Origin: Strigops habroptila
Taxonomy: Eukaryota; Chordata; Aves; Psittaciformes; Psittacidae
DNA: 64,000 nt
Assembly: GCF_004027225.2 (NCBI RefSeq)
Contig: NC_044283.2
Coordinates: 34,478,207 to 34,542,206 of the forward strand
Reading direction: 5' to 3'
The notes beneath the pieces are model-generated. The model had not been told where the DNA came from. It worked only from the letters and a program-made list of their open reading frames with translations, and searched no databases. The translations under genes were made by a program, and so were the position numbers. Below are positions 26,422 to 38,427 of the stretch, piece after piece. How positions within the stretch are numbered: the first letter of the stretch is position 1; the number at the start of each line of letters is the position of its first letter.

Positions 26422-29400
26422 AGAGAAGAATAGTGAACAGAAGAACTGGGGACTAGTAGGTAGAATGATCTAGCAGTGAATTTATAACTACAGGGAGTAA
26501 AATGATGCAAGGCAAAATTAAATTGTGGAAGTCATTGTTGTAAGGTGCTTTGGATGCAGCAACTATGTGCTTCGGGGGCAACTTCCTGGGGGAAGGGTCG
26601 CCTAGGCTACTAGACATGAGGATGTAGGCTTAAAGTCCAGGCTCACAGGTCTTTACACTGTAGGATGGAGACAATATCAGTCTATCCTTATCATGTTGTT
26701 ATAGTCTTTTCCTGCTGGCTTAGATAAACTTTTGTCTTGGCCTGGCCTAGTACTGCTGTTCTTGTATTGGTGAATATAGTTTTGCAAATGTATACCAAGC
26801 TCAGTAATGCATATGTCCGATTTGTCTTTATACATTCCTTTAACTTATACAGTTGCTACCTTTTGTCTACATGGGATCTTGTACAAAATAATACAAAGAC
26901 TTGAGTATACTACAGAATAGTCACTTTCCCAGTATCTCTTGCTGGGTACTGTGTAAAAGAAAAAGTAGGATCTTGTGACTGACCAAAGAATTCGAAACAG
27001 ATGTCTGCTCAAGTGAACACAGGTTATCTTTATATCAGGAAATACCACTTGTAATAATCTTCATAATTGTTTTCTTGCACTCAGAACCTAAGCCTCTTCA
27101 CTGTCTTTCATTTAGGATAGAGCATTCTCTTTCTAAATGCTTGAATCCATGGCACGGAGGTAGCCCTCACCTCTATGTAAGTGTGTTTAGAAAGTGCATG
27201 ATACTTTGCAGAAGATACTAAGTATCTTTCCAATATGCAGTCATCATCAATTAGTTAAAACAGAAATAACTATCACGTAACTATTGAAGAGGCATGATAT
27301 TAGAAGTCTTCAGCAGTTATTTCTCTCTGGGTTGACGGTGAACATGGGCATTATTTCAATCTACTGAAGCAGAATTAATCAGATGCTGCTGGGTGGCCGC
27401 AGTTGGTGGGAGGGCCAAGGGAAAGTGAAGGGAGGAAACTGCTGTTCCTCCTTCCCTCCCTGCACCCATCCTTTCCTCAGGGTAGCCATAGGGATCTCTA
27501 CTTGACTTCCTCCTCACTGATCACCTGAGAGAACCTCAGTAGATAGAGGCCTTTCAGACTTTTTAATGTAGAGTAGGGAAGGTGAGAGGGAGTAGAGAGA
27601 AGGGGTAGGGATTAATATGATGCAGGATGACAGTAAAGTGTATATTTAAATTTTAACTTACATTGACAAATGTTAAGGGTTTAATTTGTTACTGACAGGA
27701 CCTCATGAGCTGTTTAAGCTATAAGCTTGCTTAGATTTCAGTTGTGGGAGAGATATTTAAATTATTTAAATCCCGGGATGGAGGAAAAGCAGCAGAAAGA
27801 TTTAGTTTTGTTTTTTCTGTAGACAAAAAGGTCTGCAACATTAGGGAGAACAGTTGCTTGCTAGGAAAGATCTTCCCGTTCTGCATCTCCTAGCTTCCTG
27901 CACCTTAAAAGGTAAAACACGAAAACAGTTTAACCAACTAGAATCTGAAGAACAATCATATTTCAAATGACTCACACAAATTCATTCAGCTTCTTTTCTC
28001 CCTTCCCCCAAATCTCCGTTATGGCAGATGAGCAGAATGCCACAGGTGCCCCACACTTCCTTCACTTGCCAGAAATCCTCACGGCTCATTTCCCAGTCTG
28101 CCTAGCTTGATGTTAAAAAGTATGTGCAGTCTTCTAATTTATGGTTAACAAGTCCATATTATCTTTGTAATCCCTATTGTCATGCAATAACAATTCCCCA
28201 TGTAGGTTCTACTGGGTACTACGAATAATTTGTCATAAGATTACTGATAAGAAGAAACACATCTAAAGGAATGAGAGAAATCTTATTATAATAATTGTTT
28301 GCAGGTGTTAAATGAAAAGCATTAGAGAAATATATATGTGTAACACTCTATTAAACCGGAATCTCATAATAAGGGATGGATAAGGATAAAGAAGCTTACA
28401 TATTTCACAGCTCAGGAGTTAATTTCTTAGACTTCCATCACTCAAGGAAATCACATTGCAATCACTGTTCAAGTGACAAGAGTTTTCATACTCATAGTAT
28501 TCTCCTGTATTGATAGTACATCAAAAATAGTTCCCTGAAGAATAAGGCTAATTTTCTAACCCAGTCAACCCTCACTTTGAAGTCTGGATTGGGATGGTGA
28601 TGGAAAAGTTTCTGCAAAGGTTGTAGTACTGAGCCTTAAAGCACTCTTTATTCTTCCAGTATAATGTTGGCAAATGTGCCCTCTCCCGTTTCAATCTTTT
28701 GAATAAGTCCCTAAAGCAGAAATAGGCAGTTTCACCTTGCTGTGCTTGACTCTTTCAGTGCCTTTCCCTTCTACATTGTTCCAACTGCCATTAATCCTAT
28801 GTGACGTCTTATTTCCAGCTTTTGATTAATCTTGTGGAAGTGAAACTGCTAGCAAGGCCTTTTGATCCCAGAAGTACATTTCTTTTGCATGCGTAATGTG
28901 CTTTTATTAAAGTTGCTTAATGAATTACATCCAGTGTTTGTAGAGGGAAGGTATGCAGGGTTGAACCGTCCTTGCACTACTGAAAAGCTAGGAATATGCC
29001 CGTTTGAGGATGGAGGCCCTATTCAGAGGGCCAGTGCCTTTTTCCCACGTGAGAAGATTCTGCAGCCCCTTCCTGGCTCTGCCGAAGGTGCTGAGGTGGC
29101 CTCTGAGTGCTGCTGAGTGCTCAGTGAATCCTCGCCTTGCACTGCTGCCCTCAGCCCAGCTTTGCCTTGCTCTCTGCATGCTGGCCCCAGTGCACCAGCA
29201 GTGTAAACCCATCGGCAGTGGCTGCACGGCTCGGGTGTAGTCTCTGCCTGTGTCAGGGAAGGTGGATCAGAAAAATTGGTATGGCCTTAGTGATGATTTG
29301 CTTTGTCTCTGCTGGGCTGTCCCCTTCTGCTGTAACTTCTCAACAAAGCATTCAGTTGTCTGTTTTGTGAATTCTTTGCTCTAGCAGTGTCCTAGCAGTC

Positions 29401-31587
29401 GCTGAGGGGCAATATTTCAGATGTCGGCAGATGTTTTTTGCCATTGCAGTGTAACAGTGCACCCTGGGTTTGTGTTTCGAATTACCCTGAGCAGTAAGGC
29501 AGAAACTGATGGGAGCCCAACTTTAGCCCTTGAGCTCTGCAGTAACTCTGACATGTTACCTTCCAAGTCTACCAAAATAAAATCATTCTGGGAACGAGAC
29601 ATTTTTTTAGATGTGAGAAGAAGAAAGAAAGAAAAGTGGGGAGGAAAATGTGCAAGAAGATAGGACTAAGGCAGTTAGTGACCCAACAATTTACATATCT
29701 CACCTCAGATGGAAGATCTGGTTTTGTTTGTGGGTTTGCTGAGGTTTTCATAAGATCAGTATGTTCCAGGTAAAGGCATTTCAGACCTTGCTACTATCCT
29801 GGTGACAAGGCAAGTCTTGCTTTCCCCACCCCACGGGAACAAGGATTCTTTTATAATCTTGCACAGGATGGTTTAAGGAAGCTGCTTTGTTTGCTCCAAG
29901 TTAGTGCATAGTTAATAGTAAGTTGCAGAATGTAACTGGCAGATCCTAGTGATGCAGCAGTCTCAATGCTTCTGCTTGCTAAAATTTAAAGGCTGGCATA
30001 CTGCTCCAGGTGTGGTTAACATTAGCAAAATGAATGGACTTCACATGCTTGGTCTTTGCTCTTAATGCCATACAGTGTGAAAGCACAAGAAGAAAATGTT
30101 AAATGTTCACAGACAGGAGAAGTGCAACATGCTTCCAGTAATAGTCTGGCATAATCGTGATTTTTAAAGTCAAATAAGCATGTAGCCTCTGAATGAGCAG
30201 AAGCACTCCGGAGGTTTAGTTGTTCATCTGAAAATATATTCAAATGCCATTATGGAATTTCCTCATTGAATGTGGTGATGGTTTCCAGAACTAGCATTCT
30301 TGCTCTGAACAGAGAAATGGGAGAGAAATGACACTGCCAAATCTGAAAATACAATCTGGAGTTTGAATGAATGCAAGGTGTTTTTTCTTCTTCTTTTGCC
30401 TAGTGGATGCTCAAAGTTAGAGCCTTGTTTGCATCAGTTTGTTCCCGCTTTTGTTAGCAATATCCTTGATGATTCCTGCTCTTGTATATGGTAATTTTTT
30501 GACCTGGTGTAAACTGTTGGGCTGGATCGATACACAAGCAGAAGGGAAACGGATCATCTTTCCTTGTGTTGGCTCATCAAAGCTTGTGACAGGAAAACCA
30601 CAAGGGTTAGAAGTTAAGACTCAGCACAGAAATGAGGAAGACGAGATCTTCCCACAGTGAAATTTCTTATTGCTACCCCTCGGGATTTTGGCAACCTTCA
30701 AAAGTAGTGTTACGTTTTTTCCATCACCTGATAACCCATTTTAAGCAACTGAGAAGATAAGTGTATTATCTCTTCTAGGACATGAAGTCAAGAGAGACTG
30801 GAAAACATCTCTGGGTCATACACGTGTGCATGTCTTCATACTGCTCACTCTCTCCCGTACAGGCCATGCTGTTACATCTGAGTGGGGAACAGCAGACAAA
30901 TGTTCTCCTTGCTGACCCTGTAGACAAGCACAAGTGTAGCTGATACGAGAGCAGTTAAAAAGCAGGGTTTCCTAATGGGGTAGTGGCATAATGGTATCTT
31001 GCTTTGATCAGAAAGGTACTAGGTATTCCTGGCTCTGGGAGCACTGAGTGCCAAATGTTGTTAGAAACCAAGCGTATACGCTCTGTGCCATCTGGGACAT
31101 TGTCTCTAGGAAAGGGGACACTCTGAGCTGGTGTAAGCTGCTACCATGGTGTTGTTGAAGTCTTGGGGCAAGTAAAGTTTATGCTGGTTGATGATCTGTC
31201 TGGGTTCATTATGGTGGAGGGATGTCTAGGATTTCGTTTTCTACGGTACTTTCACCATACCCTTCTCCTTTTCCCCGTGAGGGTCAGTCAAAACAAAGCC
31301 CATTTTAAAAGAAATGAATGTAGAAAATGTGAAACATAAGGATCTTTTACAAAGTGTCTTTTACAGTGCTGGGGACATAAAACAGGGCAGTGGAAGGTAA
31401 GCCATTATGTATGTTGAGGAAGTCTAAGAATAAAGATTATAGGCAAACAGTCTACCTTTCTTTACAAGGCCTTGATTTACATCCCTGAAATCTCAAATTT
31501 AGCTATTACAATGAAGTCCTGTTGCACACAGAGCTGCCTTTTTATCACCACTTAAAATCTAATTAATCCGTATTGAAGCACAAAGAT

Positions 31588-31592
<5 letters not shown>
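26422..31592. other. Intergenic DNA upstream of CLDN22
   Basis: No gene recognised. The stretch 28,990-29,240 is richer in G+C than its surroundings and has overlapping open frames on both strands, with no recognisable protein motif. The rest is AT-rich unique-looking sequence without CR1 tails. CLDN22 regulatory DNA may lie here, but I cannot point to a site. Confidence 0.5.
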
Positions 31593-32595
<1,003 letters not shown>

Positions 32596-32940
32596 AACGG
32601 AAGGTTTTACGCAGAACAGAAAGACTGCCCTATCTTTTTCAAACCCCAGTGCAAGCCAGAAGCTTGTCCCAGTAGGAATTCAAAGGACTCTTTGTTACCT
32701 AGCTGATTTCCTAAACTTGTGTCTGCTTTCTCCTTAACTGGTATTGGAAGGTGGTGTGTTTTCTCACCCACAGAACTGTTTAAAACTTTGTTTCACAGCC
32801 GAATGCTGAAGTTTTCATAGACTGCACAGAAAAGGTGCTTTTGCTTTCTCAACTGCACTGTAAAATCCTGAAAATGAATATGCATGCTCCCTTACAGCTT
32901 GGCTTTTAACCAAAATGTGCTTCCTTTTCATATGTAACTG

Positions 32941-32946
32941 ATTAAA
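32941..32946 (+). terminator. CLDN22: Candidate poly(A) signal of CLDN22 (ATTAAA)
   Basis: First ATTAAA hexamer after the stop codon, about 345 bases into the presumed 3' UTR. A T-rich stretch follows near 32,965-32,980. No AATAAA is closer. Transcript ends are needed to confirm it. Confidence 0.4.
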
Positions 32947-33809
32947 TGAGCCTCAAAGCTCGACTCCTTGTTGCAATTTTCCACCTGCCTAATGCAGTGC
33001 CGTACGAACTTGAGTTTTCAAATCCTAAACAGTCTAAATACATGCATTGCATCAAATTATCTTTCTGTGTACTTGGAAATCATTATGCTCAGAAAACTGT
33101 AGGTTTCTGAAACTCTAGCAAGCTTTGCAGATGTCTTTTTGTGCATGGGGTGTTAAGAGTGTGGGTGCTTCATACCCTGCAAGTTGTGTTTCCCCTGTCT
33201 AGCACATTAAGCTGCCCATGCAAGTTATTCTGCGTGTTTCTGGCACCTGCATACTTTATGCACCCAAAATAGGCTGAGAAATGCTGCTTTATAAAATACT
33301 TATGTTAACTTCTTCTGGTACAGGTATTAAAGCATCAGGCATCCTGTCAAAGCTCCTTAAACTCCGTTCATTTACAGCAACATGTTATTCTGAACGTGTA
33401 ACCTTTGACTTTAAACAACTGATACTTAACTGGCTCCACAGCAGATAGCTTCATTTGCATCAATGTGGTATTAAAACGTCATCTAAAAATGACGTGTGAG
33501 ATGCCAGATCTAGCAGAAGTGCTGTTAATGCTTTGGCAGGTTGATGGAAAGCAGAGTGTATGTTTTATGTAAAAACCAAACCACAGCAAAAAACCAGTGA
33601 AAGCCCAGCCGTGGCTGTGCCCTTCAGCTGCTCATTTACCACACTACCTCCCTGTCCCTCAAACACAGCAACTGGAACCACGCAACACAAAGCAGGAGAG
33701 GGAGGAGTATTCCATGCTTTCTAAAGCATTAACTTTTGCTTATGTTCAGGATGGCAAAGAATTGAGAACAGTGTCTGCAAAAGCAAGTGGTGTAGAGCTT
33801 CTGTGCCTG

Positions 33810-34445
33810 CTAAAATTGAACTTGGTCCACAGGCTACAGTTAGTTGGATTTCTGTTGTCTGTACTAGGATGGATTTTAACTGCTACCTGTAACTGTTTAG
33901 CAGACTGGAAAAATCACAACTTAGACTTAAATGTACTGAAGCTTTGGACGATGGGATTATGGGAAACCTGTATAATCCAAGCCGTAGGAGGAACACAGGG
34001 TAAAGATCTTAATTATTTCCTAGTTTTGCCTCTGGAATTAAAGATTTCTAGGATTTTAGTATCTACATCAAACAGACTGAGCTTTGTGACCTCTAGTCTT
34101 GGTCTGGACTGCTTAAAGATGGAGGGTATAGAGCTGAAGCTAAAGAAACAGCTGTTACTACTTGGAGGAATGCTTCTGTGGGTGTCCAGACTTCTGGCTT
34201 TAGTCTGTTTATTGGGTTGCCCATACCATAACCTGGGACTTTTGGGATGAAAGCATCCCAGAGGTTGTGCCCAGATGGGAAATAAGGGATGTACTGTTCT
34301 GTGGTTAGCTTGGTGCATTTTTTTATAATGCTAGGGGGATCTCCTCTCCACAATCTGCTGTTCATCTGACCATAAATTACCAGAGCAGTATGCCATGGCA
34401 GATATGCAAGACACCCATCAACATCTGGAAATTGGAAGACTTTAA
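33810..34445 (+). pseudogene. CLDN22/CLDN24-like claudin pseudogene
   Basis: This is a second copy of the neighbouring claudin. Recognisable parts in order are the first helix (LVGFLLSVLGWIL), the first loop with WTMGLWETC and KDLNYFLVLPLELKISRIL, the GLDCLK segment, the third helix (LLLLGGMLLW), the second loop (WDFWDESIPEVVPRWE) and the tail EQYAMADMQDTHQHLE. The damage is clear. The codon aligned to the start Met is CTA at 33,810. The second loop cysteine (C64 of the intact copy) is Gly. The frame changes near 34,203, just before the WVAH part, and a TAG stops that frame at 34,306-34,308. The tail is recovered only in the third frame, ending at TAA 34,443-34,445. The upstream in-frame extension from 33,597 has no claudin counterpart. 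It is most likely the lost partner of the mammalian CLDN22/CLDN24 pair rather than a processed copy, because it is tandem and the same gene is intronless anyway. A sequencing error alone would not explain several independent lesions. Confidence 0.88.
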
Positions 34446-34644
34446 AAAGGGTAGATATCAGGTTTTCAGCTTTTACTCTTGCATTACAGCAAGAAAGGTC
34501 TGCTGAACTGACAGCTTACTGTTTACAAGATTGGCGGGGGGTGGGGAGAATTGCTTCTTCCAAAGTAGTTCCTTTAATCACTACTTAACTTCAATTTTAA
34601 TTACATTAATTGATGAGCTATGGCGAGCTAAGTCAGCACTCCAT

Positions 34645-35105
34645 TTCATAGAATCATAGAATCGTAAGGGTTGGAAAGGACCTTAAGATCATCTAGTTCC
34701 AACCCCCCTGCCATGGGCAGGGACACCTTGCCCTAAACCACGTGGCTCAAGGCTCTGTCCAGCCTGGCCTTGAACACCGCCGGGGATGGAGCATCCACAA
34801 CCTCCCTGGGCAACCCATTCCAGTGCTTCACCACCCTCACTGTAAAGAACTTCTTCCTTATATCTAGTCTAAACTTCCCCTGTTTAAGTTTGAACCCATT
34901 ACCCCTTGTCCTACCACTACAGTCCCTAAGGAAGAGTCCCTCCCCAGCATCCTTGTAGACTCCCTTCAGATACTGGAAGGCTGCTATGAGGTCTCCACGC
35001 AGCCTTCTCTTCTCCAGGCTGAACAGCCCCAACTCTCTCAGCCTGTCTTCATACGGGAGGTGCTCCAGCCCTCTTATCATCCTTATCATCCTCTTATCAT
35101 TTCCC
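34645..35105 (-). repeat. CR1 LINE 3' end, reverse orientation
   Basis: On the + strand the element begins with the reversed CR1 tail (tcatagaatcatagaatcg) at about 34,646 and continues with the familiar 3' region. Read on the - strand it encodes the C-terminal part of CR1 ORF2 ([20 protein letters not shown], later [20 protein letters not shown] and [18 protein letters not shown]), open for about 130 codons. The copy is 5'-truncated, as is usual for CR1, and is well preserved, so it is younger than the other fragments in the window. It sits between the broken claudin and the 3' end of WWC2. Confidence 0.95.
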
Positions 35106-35949
35106 CAAAATTTGATCAGTTGCACATTTTGATTTTGCAGGTTTTTTGTTTGCTTGTTTTAGGATAAGTGAGCATAAAATTCTTAATCTCTAGGCACGCA
35201 TGGAGACTTGACTGTATTTTAAATGGCAGAACTCCCACTGGGGCTGCTTTAAACAATGTTTTAGTACAAAAATAATAGTACTTTAAGTCCTGAAACAGTT
35301 TGTAGTGTCAGTTCAACATGCATTATAAAAACCTGATACAGGACAACCTTGAATGAAGTTCCCTGGACCTGTATCAGTCACAATAAACTAAATGTTCTCA
35401 GGCATAATGTCATGTAATACACTATTCTCCAGAGAGAGAGAATGACCGAATGTATCCATGCACAATCTCTCTCTCCAAGGAACTCCAGTATTTCCCAATA
35501 ATGATGAGGAGATGTCCAGTGGAGAGTTGACTTTGTCCATTGCTACTGCAGTTTTTACTTAATGAATATAAAGAGCTAACTTCAAATATATGAATCAGTT
35601 TAACTTATTCTAAGGCTCATCATTGATTGATGTCAACTTTCTATAAATTGCAATGATTTTTACATTGACAAAGCTGTAGCAGCCATCTGTGCAAAGAGCA
35701 TAGAAAGACATAGAATAGCAATAAAAGAATTAAATAAAACACTGGTCTGGAAAATAACTTTGTTAAAAAAATGTATTTTCCAATCACTGAAACACATGGA
35801 AAGTGCAGAGACAAGTTAATCTATGTGATGTACTTGCATACTCTTACAGACAAAATTAGAACAGAAACACATTCAGAATATAACCTGATTAAATACTTAG
35901 TTCAGTCCTGAGCATTTGATATTTAATACAGTATAAACATAGCAATAGT

Positions 35950-35971
35950 AAAAAAAAAAAAAAAAAAAAAA
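35950..35971. repeat. A22 homopolymer
   Basis: Twenty-two A on the + strand (T on the WWC2 strand), directly downstream of a - strand AATAAATAAG. Confidence 0.9.
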
Positions 35972-36710
35972 TCTTATTTATTTGATTTGTGTTCTATTAC
36001 ATTTTCTGCTAAACTTTGCTTATTTGGCTAAATATTCTTGTACCAGTGATACTTAGATTTTGATATACGCAACTGTAGTGACATTGGTACCTGGAAATAG
36101 AACTAATTACATTCGTTATACCCTGCTGTGCAGAGTAAATTCCACTTTGAGAGTAATATTTGTAATTTTAAACTGATGGAGCTTTACCTGTATGGATTAT
36201 TTTAGCTTATTCTATTGAGTGTTTCAAGTGTGAATAATCCGAATTAGTTAAAAAACCCCCAAACTCCAGAAATGTTAAAAGCTGCCTATAACTATGTTCA
36301 ACTTTACCAATCTGGAAAACAAGGAGCATGAATATGTAGAAGTCTCTCATTTTTAAATGAGTTCTGAAAGCTAAAGCCAGCAATCCTTAAATTTTGACCT
36401 CGCTTCATGCTTACAAATCAGATGATAATACTTCTTTTGACTATTATTCAACACGTGAGGAGAAACAGCTCATCTGGCAGCTCGAGACAGCTCTGACAGC
36501 TCTAAATAATTTTTACAATATCCTTAATGTCAAATATTTTTATGGCCAGAACTGAACTATATTAAACAGAACATAAATAAGACTGTAAATAAATAAAAGA
36601 AAAATCATAAAGTACACATCTAAACATCATTCTACAAACAACTCATATAATCAAATGGAGAAGTTGAAACTGTCAACCTTCATTTCACCTCTATATTAAA
36701 TAATTCCAGA

Positions 36711-36727
36711 TTTTTTTTTTTTTTTTT
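36711..36727. repeat. T17 homopolymer
   Basis: Seventeen T on the + strand, that is A17 on the WWC2 sense strand. If transcribed it would be a site of internal oligo-dT priming. Confidence 0.9.
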
Positions 36728-37299
36728 AAATTGACCTTTCAAACATTAATGTTATCTCAAACCCAAGAAACAAAAACCAAATGGGGCACTCATAAAGGAC
36801 GTTCCATCAGTCATCTTGCCCAAAATAGCATGTCTGGCTGTACATTTAAGTGAACTGGTGTATTTGTGCATAAGAAAACCCTTGGGTGTTGCACAGACCT
36901 CTTGTCACAGAATTGTCACTTTGAATTTAAGACAGCTGCTACTGTATTGTGGTTATATTTGCTTCCATTTTCTCACCACGTAATTACAGCCTTTTTGAAA
37001 GATGAAGTCCATGAAGTATGTGGCTTGTTACTTGGGGAAGAAAACTTTAGCCAGTGAATTCAACACATCCCAGTGCAACAGATTAAGTAGAAAATGAACT
37101 AATTCTTTTTTCTGCAATGTCCACCTGCTCACACAGTACCCACAGAAAATAAGACCCCAACTGCTTTACCAAGACAGGGCTGCTTGAATGCCTACATCTA
37201 ATGTTCTGTGCTTCTTCCTAGCAGGCTGCTTCATGTAACACAAACTTGCAACATCTGTTTATAAAACCTGCGCACCCTCAACTGCATGCAGGGCCAATG

Positions 37300-38360
37300 T
37301 GTATCTATAAAATGTTATTTATTGTACCAAAATACGTGATGACTTCTAGTCAGGATCTTTTCCTTCTCAGGAAGGGTTTACCTTACCAACAAGACTTCTG
37401 ATGTCTGAGTTAGTATGTGACAGGTTTTTCTCCTGGTACAAATACTTTAATGAAACATCTTCATATTTGTAAACCTAACAAACACTTTGATGTATTCCTA
37501 GTTGGCAATAAGAAGGCCTCTAGGACAAAAGATTACGATAGAGGAACTCTCATTTTTAAGTGTGCAGTGAATATGACTATTCTAATTTCAATGTTGGTAT
37601 AGTGAACTTGATTTAGCTTCCAGTTCAGAAAGCAGCTGCCCCTTTTGGTAGTCTCATAATAAGTTTTTAGGGTTACTTGTCTGCCTTGCCTTTCTCACTC
37701 TCCTGCAGATGCAAGAAACCTTTTAGTGCAGGTTAACGTACTGTACATTCACAAAACTAAACTCTGAACTTTGTCTCTTCCTACAAAACATTAAAAAAAA
37801 CCTGTTTTCAGAAACAAAATTCCAGTGTGAGTGATGAATCTAATTAGCAGCTGTTGTGAGGCAGCCTTGATGTTTTGGAAAGGAGCTTACGCTTGTGGTT
37901 AACTTTAAACTATAAAAGTCACACTCTTGTACAAAAATATTGCATGGCAAATCAGCCATCTTCACAGTCTGCTCACATGAAAATAGTGAAAAGATAAACA
38001 ATCTTCTGTTGAACGTAATATTTCTCAACACAGTGCAGTTCAACAGGATACATGCTTAGTACTGCCTTTGTGCCTTTGTTCCTTTGTTCCATCTTTACAA
38101 AATAAAAACACATGCAATACATACAAACTGTACAAAATCAGCATCAGTATACCACAATTAATCTACTTTGGTTTTCCAGTTGTTCGGGGGAGGTTTGCCA
38201 TTTTTTTAAGCATACAACAATTCAATTCACTATATTTTACAAATAAACATATCAATAGTGAATGTAAAATAGAAGATGTTTCAAAGCAGGTCACTGGAAC
38301 TACTAAGTTCATCTGAAAAGAGATGAGCAAGTGGAAAAACACTTCAATGAAAATGCGTAA
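37300..38360 (-). other. WWC2: WWC2 3' UTR (minimum extent)
   Basis: Continuous with the last coding exon downstream of the TAA at 38,361-38,363 and AT-rich with no coding potential. The left limit is set by the nearest AATAAA on this strand and may be too short. Confidence 0.5.
37318..37323 (-). terminator. WWC2: Candidate WWC2 poly(A) signal (AATAAA on - strand)
   Basis: AATAAA on the - strand about 1.04 kb after the WWC2 stop codon. A second candidate is at 35,977-35,982, about 2.4 kb after the stop, followed by a U-rich run. Either, or both as alternative ends, is possible. Confidence 0.35.
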
Positions 38361-38427
38361 TTATACATCATCAGCTGGAAGGGCTGGTATACTGATCTTT
38401 GCTCTTGTGAAGTATGCTATCTTCTCC
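38361..38427 (-). CDS. WWC2: WWC2 last coding exon (C-terminus ...ALPADDV)
   Basis: 67 coding bases. Acceptor tctaatttcag, stop TAA at 38,361-38,363. Encodes [20 protein letters not shown] and V. The terminal ADDV is the PDZ-binding motif found in WWC proteins. Confidence 0.97.

Larger units (their letters stand above)
35106..37289. other. AT-rich DNA between the claudin pair and WWC2; may include distal WWC2 3' UTR
   Basis: No open frame of interest. The region is AT-rich and has an A22 run at 35,950-35,971 and a T17 run at 36,711-36,727. A - strand AATAAA lies at 35,977-35,982 and another at 37,318-37,323, just outside. Because the true end of WWC2 is unknown, up to about 2.4 kb of this could still be WWC2 3' UTR. 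Confidence 0.5.

Noticed and set aside
28862-29370. GC-richer patch with open frames on both strands
   Set aside because: No protein motif, frames overlap on both strands, and no transcript signals; probably not a gene.
33597-33809. Upstream in-frame extension of the second claudin as an N-terminal domain
   Set aside because: It has no claudin counterpart and starts at a GTG; it is read-through of non-coding sequence before the lost start codon.
34733-35125. A 130-codon - strand open frame that looks like a gene
   Set aside because: It is the C-terminus of CR1 ORF2 in a 5'-truncated LINE, not a host gene.
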